NCBI RefSeq assembly: GCF_045032955.1
Contig: NZ_JBJFZU010000005.1
Coordinates: 186,001-250,000 of the forward strand
Direction: 5' to 3'
From: Ornithinicoccus sp045032955
GTDB lineage: Bacteria > Actinomycetota > Actinomycetes > Actinomycetales > Dermatophilaceae
DNA length: 64,000 nt
Shown here: in pieces, positions 24,220-32,378 of the stretch
Numbering within the stretch: the first letter of the stretch is position 1
Layout: each line of letters begins with the position of its first letter
Made by a program: the position numbers and the translations under genes
The notes under the pieces: model-generated
Database searches by the model: none
Told to the model about the DNA's origin: nothing
The model's input: the letters and a program-made list of their open reading frames with translations, nothing else

Positions 24220-24954
24220 ATGCGCAGGGGTGTGACGTCGACCGTCGTGGTGGCGGTCGTCGCCGCCCTGGCCGCGACGTTGCTGCTGGTCTGGGGCTCC
24301 AGCACCGGGGCACCCCTGGTCAACGCCCCCCAGGGCACCTGGGCCCCGCCGCCCGTCACGCTGCCCCCGTTGGAGCCGGCGGCGCAGACCGCCGCCCCGA
24401 CCGCCGAGGGCGTCGAGGAGCCTCCGCAAGAAGTGGGGCAGGTCGTCGACTGGGTGCTCATCGGCTTCGTGCTGCTCGTCGTCACCGCTGTGCTGATCGT
24501 CCTCAAGATGCTGGCCAACCGGCAGCACCGGGGCCAGGACCCGCTCCCCCTGCAGGACGACGAGGAGCTGACCGCGCTGCTCGAGGCCACCGGCGAGGAG
24601 GTGCGCTACCGCGCCCTCACCGAGTCCGACCCGCGCAACGCGGTCGTCGCCTGCTGGGTCGCGCTGGAGGAGGCGGTGCAGCACTCCGGGCTGCGCCGCG
24701 ACCCCACCGAGACCGCCGCCGAGCTCACCTCTCGGGTGCTGGGCCGCTGGCAGGTCGACGAGAGCGCCATCGCCACCCTGTCCGCCGCCTACCGTGAGGC
24801 CCGATTCTCCCGGCACCCGGTGAGCGAGCAGGAGCGGGACCGGGCCGTCGAGGCCCTGCGCCGCATCCACGAGGACCTGCGCGCCCAGGTGCTGGACGAG
24901 CGTGACGAGCTCGCCGACGACGAGCAGGCCGACGACGAGCAGGCCAGGTCGTGA
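24220..24954 (+). CDS. DUF4129 domain membrane protein
   Basis: 244 residues. Two transmembrane segments (TVVVAVVAALAATLLLVWG; VVDWVLIGFVLLVVTAVLIV) frame a short loop, followed by a cytoplasmic DUF4129-like helical domain (NAVVACWVALEEAVQHSGL and RDPTETAAELTSRVL). ATG 24220 is preceded at 6 nt by TAGGGT, which includes the valS stop. First gene of a five-gene run with MoxR and DUF58 proteins, a conserved partnership of unclear biochemical role, often linked to transglutaminases or cell-surface assembly. Confidence 0.82.
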   Translation: MRRGVTSTVVVAVVAALAATLLLVWGSSTGAPLVNAPQGTWAPPPVTLPPLEPAAQTAAPTAEGVEEPPQEVGQVVDWVLIGFVLLVVTAVLIVLKMLANRQHRGQDPLPLQDDEELTALLEATGEEVRYRALTESDPRNAVVACWVALEEAVQHSGLRRDPTETAAELTSRVLGRWQVDESAIATLSAAYREARFSRHPVSEQERDRAVEALRRIHEDLRAQVLDERDELADDEQADDEQARS

Positions 24955-25466
24955 GGCGCGGGCGGGGCACGCTGCGCCGCAGCCTGCTGCCGGCCGGGCT
25001 CGTCACCCTGGTCGTGGGCGGCGCGCTCTACTACATCGGCTCGCTGGCGCACAGCCTCCCGGAAGCGGTGCTGGTGGTGCTGCTCGGCGGCACCGTGGCC
25101 ACCCTGACCCTGTGGGTGCTGGCCCGGACCGGGGAGGAGGTCGACCAGGCGTACTGGGTCTCCACCCCGCGCCAGGACGCGGTCCCGCCCTCGGCCCTGG
25201 ACTACCGGCTGGTCCGGCTGCGCAGGGACCTGCGCGACGCCCTGGAGCGCGACGACCGGGCCGACGAGATCTACCCGGTGATCCGCGAGCTGACCGCCGA
25301 GCGCCTCCGGGCCCGCCACGACATCGACCTGGACACCCAGCCGGAGCTGGCCCGCACGGTCCTCGACCCCGCACTCCGGCGCTACCTGGACACCCCACCC
25401 ACCGACACCCGCCGACGCAGCAAGAGCGCCCTGCATACCGCCATCGAAGGAGTCGAGAGACTGTGA
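24951..25466 (+). CDS. Conserved membrane protein of the MoxR/DUF58 operon
   Basis: 171 residues; GTG 24951 overlaps the preceding stop (GTGA). Two adjacent transmembrane segments near the N-terminus (LLPAGLVTLVVGGALYYIG; AVLVVLLGGTVATLTLWVLA) are followed by a soluble domain rich in Arg/Asp (LRRDLRDALERDDRADE). Found between DUF4129 and MoxR genes in related actinobacteria as far as I recall. No enzymatic motif; probably a component of the same membrane complex. Confidence 0.7.
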   Translation: MRRGRGTLRRSLLPAGLVTLVVGGALYYIGSLAHSLPEAVLVVLLGGTVATLTLWVLARTGEEVDQAYWVSTPRQDAVPPSALDYRLVRLRRDLRDALERDDRADEIYPVIRELTAERLRARHDIDLDTQPELARTVLDPALRRYLDTPPTDTRRRSKSALHTAIEGVERL

Positions 25467-26473
25467 ACGACACCGATACGCCCGCACCGCTGACCGTGGC
25501 TGACGTCTCACGGCAGGCCGGCGAGGTGCTCGACCGGGTCGAGCAGGCCGTGGTCGGCAAGCGTGATGCGCTCACCCTGGTCCTCACCGCGGTGCTCGCC
25601 CGGGGTCACGTGCTCCTGGAGGACTACCCCGGGCTCGGCAAGACGCTGGCCGCGCGCTCGTTCGCGCAGACCCTGGGGCTGGAGTTCACCCGGGCCCAGT
25701 TCACCCCCGACCTGCTGCCCTCCGACCTGACCGGCTCCTTCGTCTTCGACCAGCGCACCTCGGAGTTCGCGTTCCGCCCCGGTCCGCTGTTCACCGGCCT
25801 GCTGCTGGCCGACGAGATCAACCGGACCCCACCCAAGACCCAGTCCGCGCTGCTCGAGGCCATGCAGGAGCACCAGGTCACCGTGGAGGGCCAGACGTTC
25901 AGCCTGCCGCAGCCCTTCCACGTGCTCGCCACCGCCAACCCGGTGGAGTACGAGGGCACCTACCCGCTGCCGGAGGCCCAGCTGGACCGGTTCCTGATGC
26001 GGGTCACCTTCGGCTACCCCTCGCCCGAGGAGGAGTGGGACGTGCTGCGGCGCCGGGTCGGGCGTCGTCAGGAGGACCAGCACCTGGAGGCGGTCACCGA
26101 CGCCGAGGGCCTGGCCCGGATGCAGACCGCGGTGGAGACGGTCCCGGTCGAGGACGACATCTCCCGCTACTGCGTCGAGCTGGCCGCCGCCACCCGGCGC
26201 CACCGGGCGGTGCTGGTCGGGGCGTCCCCGCGCGGCTCGCTGGCGCTCATGCTCACCGCCCGGGCGTATGCCGTCGTGCACGGCCGCGACTACCTCACCC
26301 CCGAGGACGTCAAGGCGGTGGCGCACGCGGTGCTCGACCACCGCATCTCGATCAAGCCCGAGCTGTGGATGTCCGACACCGGGGGCGCCTCGGTGGTGAG
26401 CGCCGTGCTCGGGCAGGTCCCCGTGCCCGGGGCACGCACCGGTGCCTCCACGGTGGACGACGAGCAGGGCTGA
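25463..26473 (+). CDS. MoxR family AAA+ ATPase
   Basis: 336 residues. GTG 25463 overlaps the preceding stop and follows AAGGAG. Walker A is EDYPGLGKT (residues 53-61), Walker B LLLADEINRTPPKTQSALLE, sensor ATANPVEYEGTYPLPEAQLDRF. MoxR ATPases act as chaperones that activate client complexes, usually with a vWA/DUF58 partner, which is encoded next. Confidence 0.93.
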   Translation: MNDTDTPAPLTVADVSRQAGEVLDRVEQAVVGKRDALTLVLTAVLARGHVLLEDYPGLGKTLAARSFAQTLGLEFTRAQFTPDLLPSDLTGSFVFDQRTSEFAFRPGPLFTGLLLADEINRTPPKTQSALLEAMQEHQVTVEGQTFSLPQPFHVLATANPVEYEGTYPLPEAQLDRFLMRVTFGYPSPEEEWDVLRRRVGRRQEDQHLEAVTDAEGLARMQTAVETVPVEDDISRYCVELAAATRRHRAVLVGASPRGSLALMLTARAYAVVHGRDYLTPEDVKAVAHAVLDHRISIKPELWMSDTGGASVVSAVLGQVPVPGARTGASTVDDEQG

Positions 26474-26477
26474 GCCG

Positions 26478-27842
26478 GTGGCCACCGCGGAGCGCCTGGA
26501 CGCCTGGAGACCCACGCACGCGCTGCTGCGCTGCCTGGTGACGGTGCTGGTGGTCGCCCCGGTGGCGCTGCTCTTCCGCCGGCCGGACCTGCTGGTGCTG
26601 GCCACCCCGTTGGCCGTGGTGCTGGTCTGGGGGGTCGTCACCCGGCCCACGGCCCGCCCGGACCGACGCTTCGCCCTGTCGCACGCCCAGGTGCGCGAGG
26701 GTGAGCAGGCGTTGGCCGTCGCCGACCTGGAGCCGGTCCCGGGCGCGGAGGTGATGTCCGCCGCGCTGAGCCCCGCCCCGTACGTCGAGGCGGTGCTGTC
26801 CGAGCGCGCCCGGCAGGCCCGGGACAGCGACGGCCTCCTCACCCAGCGCACGGCCGCGGTCGCGGACGCCGAGGGGCCGCTGGTCGAGGGGCGCCGCCGG
26901 CTGCTGGTGGGCTTCCGCGTCACCCGCTGGGGGGTGCGACGGATCGGTCCCCTGCAGGTGAGTGCCAGCAGCGCCTGGGGCTGCTACCGGTGGGGGCCGG
27001 TCTCGCTGGACGCCCAGGGGCTGCGGGTGCTCCCCCAGCCGTCCGCCTTCGACTCCTCCGCCCCGGCACCGCACCCACGCGGCCTGGTCGGGATGCACCG
27101 GTCGGCCCGACCCGGGGAGGGCTCGGAGTTCGCCTCCATCCGGCCGTTCCAGGTCGGGGACCGGCTGCGCCGTATCCACTGGCCCCGCTCCAGCCGGACC
27201 GGTGAGCTGCACGTGACCTCCAGCTACGCCGACCAGGACACCCACGTGGCGGTCCTGGTGGACGCCCACTACGACCTGGGCCGCTCCGAGGGCGTGGGCG
27301 GCGCGGTCAGCTCGCTGGACCGGTCGGTGCGGGCGGCCGCCGCCGTCTCCGAGCACTTCCTGCAGCAGGGCGACCGGGTGGGGCTGCGGGTGCTGTCCGC
27401 ACGCACCCCGCTGACCGTCCCGGTCGGGACCGGCAAGCGGCACGGGGTACGCATCCTGGACACCCTGAGCCGGGTGGTGCCCTCGGTGGACGACCGGACC
27501 GACCCGGTCAGGGTCCACCTGGGCGTCCACGAGGGCACCCTGGTGGTGATGATCTCCGCCCTGGTCTCCCCGGACGCCCTCACCCAGGCCGCGATGCTGG
27601 CCGCCAGGGGGATCTCCGTGGTGGTGATCGACGCGCTGGCGGACGGTCCCGAGGGCGCCGTGCCGAGCGCCGACAACGACCCGCTGGCGCGCACCGCCTG
27701 GCGGATCCGGATGCTCGAACGGGACCGCGAGATCCGCGCCGTCCAGGCCCAGGGCGTCGCGGTGGTGCCGTGGCTGGGGCCGGGCAGCCTCGACGTCGTG
27801 CTCCGCGAGCTGGCGCACCGCGGGCGTAGGGCGGGGGTCTGA
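26478..27842 (+). CDS. DUF58 domain-containing protein
   Basis: 454 residues from GTG 26478, 4 nt after the MoxR stop. Two N-terminal hydrophobic segments, then the DUF58 signature RPGEGSEFASIRPFQVGDRL followed by RRIHWPRSSRTGELHV. The C-terminal half has a vWA-like pattern (VAVLVDAHYDLG). Works with MoxR in a conserved, poorly characterised module; the membrane anchor places it at the cytoplasmic membrane. Confidence 0.88.
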   Translation: MATAERLDAWRPTHALLRCLVTVLVVAPVALLFRRPDLLVLATPLAVVLVWGVVTRPTARPDRRFALSHAQVREGEQALAVADLEPVPGAEVMSAALSPAPYVEAVLSERARQARDSDGLLTQRTAAVADAEGPLVEGRRRLLVGFRVTRWGVRRIGPLQVSASSAWGCYRWGPVSLDAQGLRVLPQPSAFDSSAPAPHPRGLVGMHRSARPGEGSEFASIRPFQVGDRLRRIHWPRSSRTGELHVTSSYADQDTHVAVLVDAHYDLGRSEGVGGAVSSLDRSVRAAAAVSEHFLQQGDRVGLRVLSARTPLTVPVGTGKRHGVRILDTLSRVVPSVDDRTDPVRVHLGVHEGTLVVMISALVSPDALTQAAMLAARGISVVVIDALADGPEGAVPSADNDPLARTAWRIRMLERDREIRAVQAQGVAVVPWLGPGSLDVVLRELAHRGRRAGV

Positions 27843-27843
27843 G

Positions 27844-28410
27844 ATGGGCGAGCTGCGCGAGCGCTGGCTGAACCTGCGCTCGGCGACCCCGAGCCATACC
27901 CGCCTCCGGTTGGCGGCCCTGGCCGGGGCCGGCCTCGTCGCGCTGTCCCTGATGCTGGCCGGTGCGGCCGGACCGGTCGCCTGGGTGGGGGTGCTGGTGC
28001 TCGGGGCCCTCGTCGTCTACCAGCCCAACGGGGCGATGCCGGCCTTATTCGTGGTGTGGTCCATCGGCTGCTGGTGGGCCGGGACGGAGAGCACCTGGCA
28101 CTGGGCCCTGCTGCCGGCGGCCTGGGGCCTGCTGCTGGTGCACGCGTCCGCGGCGCTGGCGGCCTCGGTCCCCCCGCAGGCCAGCCTGCCCCGCGCCGTC
28201 GTGGTCCTCACCGGGCAGCGGGTGCTGCTCGTCGGGGCGGCCACCACGGTGGTGTGGGCGGCTGCCGGCGCCCTGGTGGGCGGGGCCGGCACCGGGCCCG
28301 ACGTGGTTCCCGGGCTGGTGGGCCTGGCCCTGATCGCGGCAGCGCTGGTCGCGTTCGTCCGGCTACGGGAGCGGCAGGCACCCGCGGGTCCGAGAGGGCC
28401 GAGGGGCTGA
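27844..28410 (+). CDS. Small integral membrane protein of the MoxR/DUF58 operon
   Basis: 188 residues, ATG one nucleotide after the DUF58 stop. About five to six hydrophobic helices (LAALAGAGLVALSLMLAG; VAWVGVLVLGALVVYQP; WALLPAAWGLLLVHASAALA and others). No recognisable family motif. Its position as last gene of the operon and small size suggest an accessory membrane subunit. It converges on clpX with 20 bp between stops. Confidence 0.65.
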   Translation: MGELRERWLNLRSATPSHTRLRLAALAGAGLVALSLMLAGAAGPVAWVGVLVLGALVVYQPNGAMPALFVVWSIGCWWAGTESTWHWALLPAAWGLLLVHASAALAASVPPQASLPRAVVVLTGQRVLLVGAATTVVWAAAGALVGGAGTGPDVVPGLVGLALIAAALVAFVRLRERQAPAGPRGPRG

Positions 28411-28430
28411 GCCTCGGCGCCGGCCGAGCC

Positions 28431-29699
28431 TCAGGCGCTCTCCTTGCGCTGCTGTCCCTTGCGCGGGGCCACCTCGCGGCGGACGATCGTCGGGTTGACG
28501 TTCTCCAGCACCACCTCGCGGGTGATGACGACCTTGGCGATCTCCTCGTCGGAGGGGACGTCGAACATCACCGGCAGCAGCACCTCCTCGAGGATGGCGC
28601 GCAGCCCTCGTGCGCCGGTGCCGCGCAGCAGCGCCTGGTCGGCGATGGCCTCCAGCGCGGGGTCCTCGAACTCCAGCTCGACGCCGTCGATCTCGAACAT
28701 CTTCTGGTACTGCTTCACCAGGGCGTTGCGGGGCTGGGTGAGGATGTTGACCAACGCGTCCCGGTCCAGCGGCGTCACGGTGGTGATGACCGGCAGGCGG
28801 CCGATGAACTCGGGGATCAGCCCGAACTTCATCAGGTCCTCCGGCAGCACGTCGCCGAAGTGCTCCCCGGCGTCCTTGGCCGCCTTGAGCTCGGCGCCGA
28901 AGCCCAGGCCCTGCTTGCCGGAGCGTGCCTCGATGAGCTTCTCCATGCCGGCGAAGGCCCCGCCCACGATGAAGAGCACGTTGCCGGTGTCGATCTGGAT
29001 GAACTCCTGGTGCGGGTGCTTGCGCCCGCCCTGCGGGGGCACGCTCGCCACCGTCCCCTCCAGGATCTTCAGCAAAGCCTGCTGCACGCCCTCGCCGGAG
29101 ACGTCACGGGTGATCGAGGGGTTCTCGCTCTTGCGGGCGATCTTGTCGATCTCGTCGATGTAGATGATGCCGGTCTCGGCCTTCTTCACGTCGAAGTCCG
29201 CGGCCTGGATCAGCTTGAGCAGGATGTTCTCGACGTCCTCACCGACGTACCCCGCCTCGGTGAGCGCGGTCGCGTCCGCGATGGCGAACGGGACGTTGAG
29301 CATCCGGGCCAGGGTCTGGGCCAGGTAGGTCTTGCCGCACCCGGTGGGGCCGATGAGCAGGATGTTCGACTTGGAGATGTCGACGGCGTCGTCGCCGCCC
29401 TTGCTGCTCTCCCCCGCCTGGATCCGCTTGTAGTGGTTGTAGACCGCGACCGCGAGGGCCCGCTTGGCGGGGTCCTGACCGACGACGTACTGCTGCAGGA
29501 AGTCGAAGATCTCCCGCGGCTTGGGCAGCTGGCCCAGACCGAGGTCGGTCGACTCCGCGAGCTCCTCCTCGATGATCTCGTTGCAGAGGTCGATGCACTC
29601 GTCGCAGATGTAGACGCCCGGGCCGGCGATCAACTTCTTGACCTGCTTCTGGCTCTTGCCGCAGAACGAGCACTTCAGCAGCTCACTGCTCTCACCCAT
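28431..29699 (-). CDS. clpX: ATP-dependent Clp protease ATP-binding subunit ClpX
   Basis: 422 residues. The unfoldase of the ClpXP protease. Zinc-binding domain Cys10, Cys13, Cys32 and Cys35; Walker A GPTGCGKT at 117-124; Walker B IIYIDEIDKIA; substrate pore loops around GYVGEDVENILLKL. ATG 29699 was chosen because the zinc domain begins there; a longer frame to 29753 has no support. Upstream lies clpP2, separated by a strong terminator, so clpX has its own promoter within 29700-29866 (a TAGCGT hexamer is present on the minus strand near 29775). Confidence 0.97.
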   Translation of the reverse strand: MGESSELLKCSFCGKSQKQVKKLIAGPGVYICDECIDLCNEIIEEELAESTDLGLGQLPKPREIFDFLQQYVVGQDPAKRALAVAVYNHYKRIQAGESSKGGDDAVDISKSNILLIGPTGCGKTYLAQTLARMLNVPFAIADATALTEAGYVGEDVENILLKLIQAADFDVKKAETGIIYIDEIDKIARKSENPSITRDVSGEGVQQALLKILEGTVASVPPQGGRKHPHQEFIQIDTGNVLFIVGGAFAGMEKLIEARSGKQGLGFGAELKAAKDAGEHFGDVLPEDLMKFGLIPEFIGRLPVITTVTPLDRDALVNILTQPRNALVKQYQKMFEIDGVELEFEDPALEAIADQALLRGTGARGLRAILEEVLLPVMFDVPSDEEIAKVVITREVVLENVNPTIVRREVAPRKGQQRKESA

Positions 29700-29866
29700 G
29701 CGTGCCACCTGGTCGTCCTTCCTCACTCCGGTCGGGCGGTCGGGGCGAGCCACGGCTCACCCTGTCCCGCCGACGCTACCTTGCCCGGCGGTCGCCGGAC
29801 AGGGTTTTCACGGGTATGCCCGCGTGTTGGGCCGCGCGTCCGCTGACAGCGCAACGCCCCGGACAC

Positions 29867-29900
29867 ACGGATGACGGGCCCCGGGGGACCCGTCATCCGT
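29867..29900 (-). terminator. Hairpin terminator between clpP2 and clpX
   Basis: ACGGATGACGGG (29867-29878) and CCCGTCATCCGT (29889-29900) form a perfect 12-bp stem with a GC-rich 10-nt loop, 20 bp after the clpP2 stop. It separates clpP2 transcription from clpX. Confidence 0.8.
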
Positions 29901-29920
29901 GCGTGCACCGGTGCTGCGTC

Positions 29921-30586
29921 TCAGTCGTCCAGCGAGGCCTTGCGCGAGCCGAGGACCTCGTCGACCAGGCCGTAGTCCTTGGCCTCGGACGCGGTGAGGA
30001 TCTTGTCCCGCTCGATGTCTTTCTGGACCTGCTCCACGCTGCGACCGGAGTGCAGCGCCCAGGTCTCCTCGAGCCAGGTGCGCATCCGCAGCACCTCGTT
30101 GGCCTGGATCTCGATGTCCGAGGCCTGCCCGTAGTCGCCGCCCATGAGGGCCGGCTGGTGGATCAGCACCCGGGCGTTGGGCAGCGCGAACCGCTTGCCC
30201 CGGGCACCGGCCGCCAGCAGCACCGCGGCGGCCGAGGCCGCCTGGCCGATGACGAAGGTCTGCACGTCCGGCTTGATGTACTGCATGGTGTCGTAGATCG
30301 CGGTCAGCGCGGTGAAGCTGCCACCGGGCGAGTTGATGTACATCAGGATGTCCCGGTCCGGGTCCTGGCTCTCGAGCACGAGGAGCTGGGCGATGATGTC
30401 GTCCGCCGAGGCGTCGTCCACCTGCACGCCGAGGAAGATGATGCGGTCCTCGAAGAGCTTGGTGTAGGGGTCCTGGCGCTTGGTGCCGTAGGAGGTGCGC
30501 TCCTCGAACTGCGGAAGGATGTACCGGCTGCTGGGGGCCGGTGCGTCGAGCCGACCGGCGGCGCGGTGGTCGTGAAGGTGCGTCAT
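29921..30586 (-). CDS. clpP2: ATP-dependent Clp protease proteolytic subunit 2
   Basis: 221 residues. Catalytic Ser118 in IGQAASAAAVLL and His143 in RVLIHQPALMG; NSPGGSFTALTAIYDTMQ is the conserved handle region. It forms a mixed tetradecamer with ClpP1 in actinobacteria. Starts 29 bp after the clpP1 stop, so the two are co-transcribed. The N-terminal 30 residues are a typical propeptide-like extension. Confidence 0.95.
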   Translation of the reverse strand: MTHLHDHRAAGRLDAPAPSSRYILPQFEERTSYGTKRQDPYTKLFEDRIIFLGVQVDDASADDIIAQLLVLESQDPDRDILMYINSPGGSFTALTAIYDTMQYIKPDVQTFVIGQAASAAAVLLAAGARGKRFALPNARVLIHQPALMGGDYGQASDIEIQANEVLRMRTWLEETWALHSGRSVEQVQKDIERDKILTASEAKDYGLVDEVLGSRKASLDD

Positions 30587-30615
30587 GTCAGTTCTCTCTC
30601 GTCTGTCGCGGCCGG

Positions 30616-31224
30616 TCAGGAGGTCGACGTCGTCGGCGCGTCGCCGGAACGCTCGTAGACGTGGTCGACGAAGCCGTAGTCCTTGGCCTCGGACGCGGTG
30701 AACCAGCGGTCGCGGTCGGAGTCACGGGTGATCTGCTCGACGCTCTGACCGGTGTGCTCGGCGATCAGCTCGGCCATCTGGTGCTTGATGTGCAGCATCT
30801 GCTCGGCCTGGATCTTGATGTCCGAGGCGGTGCCGCCGATGCCGCCCGAGGGCTGGTGCATCATCACCCGCGAGTGCGGGGTGGCGTAGCGCTTGCCGGG
30901 CTCCCCGGCGGACAGCAGGAACTGTCCCATCGAGGCGGCCAGGCCCATCGCGACGGTCGCGACGTCGTTGGGGATCCACTGCATGGTGTCGAAGATCGCC
31001 ATCCCGGCGGTCACCGACCCGCCCGGGGAGTTGATGTAGAGCCAGATGTCCTTCTCCGGGTCCTCCGCGGCGAGCAGCAGGAGCTGTGCGCAGATCGCGT
31101 TGGCGTTGTCGTCCCGGACGTCGGAGCCCAGGAAGATGATGCGTTCCTTGAGCAGCCGGTTGTAGATCTGGTCGTCGAGCCCGGCCGGCGCCGGACGCTC
31201 GGCCATCGTGGTGTCCTCAGTCAT
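30616..31224 (-). CDS. clpP1: ATP-dependent Clp protease proteolytic subunit 1
   Basis: 202 residues. Catalytic Ser98 (MGLAASMGQF) and His123 (RVMMHQPSGG) are present. ATG 31224 follows GAGGG by 6 nt. First gene of clpP1-clpP2. A ClgR-like box lies about 100 bp upstream. The canonical neighbour tig is present, but an oppositely oriented EamA gene lies between. Confidence 0.95.
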   Translation of the reverse strand: MTEDTTMAERPAPAGLDDQIYNRLLKERIIFLGSDVRDDNANAICAQLLLLAAEDPEKDIWLYINSPGGSVTAGMAIFDTMQWIPNDVATVAMGLAASMGQFLLSAGEPGKRYATPHSRVMMHQPSGGIGGTASDIKIQAEQMLHIKHQMAELIAEHTGQSVEQITRDSDRDRWFTASEAKDYGFVDHVYERSGDAPTTSTS

Positions 31225-31322
31225 CTGCTTCCCTCGCTTGGTCTGCGGTGCGGCGACACTGTCGCCTCTTGTCGACCATAACGCCCGGCCCTCCGGCGAA
31301 ACTCCCCCGCCGTGGGCTTGTT

Positions 31323-31333
31323 CGCCGTGAGCG
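31323..31333 (-). promoter_or_regulatory. ClgR-like box upstream of clpP1
   Basis: The minus strand reads CGCTCACGGCG followed by AAC, which fits the published ClgR core CGC-Y-N-A-N-R-GCG and its right flank. ClgR activates clpP1P2 in several actinobacteria. The left flank is a poorer match, so this is a candidate only. Confidence 0.5.
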
Positions 31334-31386
31334 CAGCGCCGACCGGTCGGCGCGCGGCCGGTCCCCGGGGTGGCAGGCTTGGCCGG

Positions 31387-32328
31387 GTGACCGTGACACC
31401 GCACCGCGCCGACCGCACCTGGCTGGTCGCCCTCGCCGCCTCCCTCTGGGGACTCTCCGCACTCTGGCGCGGCCCCCTCTCCCAGGAGCTGCCGGCGCTG
31501 GCGATCGTGTTCTGGGAGCACCTGCTGCTCACCGTGCTGCTGCTGCCCTGGCTGGTCCCGGCCCTGGGACGCCTGCGGCGGACGACGCTGCGCACCCGGC
31601 TCTCGGTGCTGGTCATCGGTGCCGGCAGCTCGGCCCTGGCCACGACGCTCTTCACCGCCGCCTTCCGGCTCGGCGACCCGATCACCCCGCAGGTGCTGCA
31701 GAAGCTGCAGCCGCTCATCGCGCTCGCGCTGGCCGCGGTGCTGCTGGGCGAGCGGCTGCGCCGTTCCTACCTGCTCTTCCTGGCTCCGGCGCTGGCGGGT
31801 GCCTGGCTGATGACCTTCGCGGACCCGTTCTCGGTCGGCATCAGCTCGGCCCAGTCGGCCCTGCTGGCGCTGGGGGCGGCGACCCTGTGGGCGTGCGGCA
31901 CCGTGCTCGGACGGGGGGCCAGCAGCGAGCTGCGCTTCGTGGACCTGACCGCCCTGCGCTTCGGGGTGGGGCTGGCGACGCTGGCCGTCATCGCCGCGCT
32001 CACCGGCACACCGCTGCAGGTCCCGCTGTCCGCCGCCCCGGGCATCATCACGCTGGCGCTGGTGCCAGGCCTGCTGGCGATGGTCCTCTACTACCGGGCG
32101 CTGAGGCATACCCCGGCGTCGCGCGCGACCCTCGCCGAGCTCGCGTTCCCGCTCACCGCCGCCGTCATCGGCGTGCTCGCCTTCGCCAGCCGGCCGGACG
32201 CCAGCCAGTGGGTCGGGATCGTCCTGCTGCTGGCCACCGTCGTCTCCCTGTCGCTGCACGAGCGTCGGGCCCGGCAGCCCGCGGTCGCGGCGCGTCTCGA
32301 GGCGCCGTCCCCCGCCAGCACGCACTGA
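31387..32328 (+). CDS. EamA/DMT family transporter
   Basis: 313 residues, ten predicted transmembrane segments in two repeats of five, typical of drug/metabolite transporters (WLVALAASLWGLSALWRGP at the start; ALGAATLWACGTVLGRGASS at the second repeat). GTG 31387 is preceded at 7 nt by CAGGCT with no Shine-Dalgarno, suggesting a leaderless transcript; the longer frame to 31312 lacks support. Substrate unknown. Divergent from clpP1 and convergent with tig. Confidence 0.85.
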   Translation: MTVTPHRADRTWLVALAASLWGLSALWRGPLSQELPALAIVFWEHLLLTVLLLPWLVPALGRLRRTTLRTRLSVLVIGAGSSALATTLFTAAFRLGDPITPQVLQKLQPLIALALAAVLLGERLRRSYLLFLAPALAGAWLMTFADPFSVGISSAQSALLALGAATLWACGTVLGRGASSELRFVDLTALRFGVGLATLAVIAALTGTPLQVPLSAAPGIITLALVPGLLAMVLYYRALRHTPASRATLAELAFPLTAAVIGVLAFASRPDASQWVGIVLLLATVVSLSLHERRARQPAVAARLEAPSPASTH

Positions 32329-32368
32329 CCGCCCGCCGGCGTGCCAGGGCACGTCGACGGGCGGTCAG
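32325..32368. terminator. Bidirectional hairpin between EamA gene and tig
   Basis: CTGACCGCCCG (32325-32335) pairs perfectly with CGGGCGGTCAG (32358-32368); inside, CGTGCC and GGCACG form a second stem. It overlaps the EamA stop and precedes the tig stop, serving both convergent genes. Confidence 0.75.
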
Positions 32369-32378
32369 CTGAGGGGCC

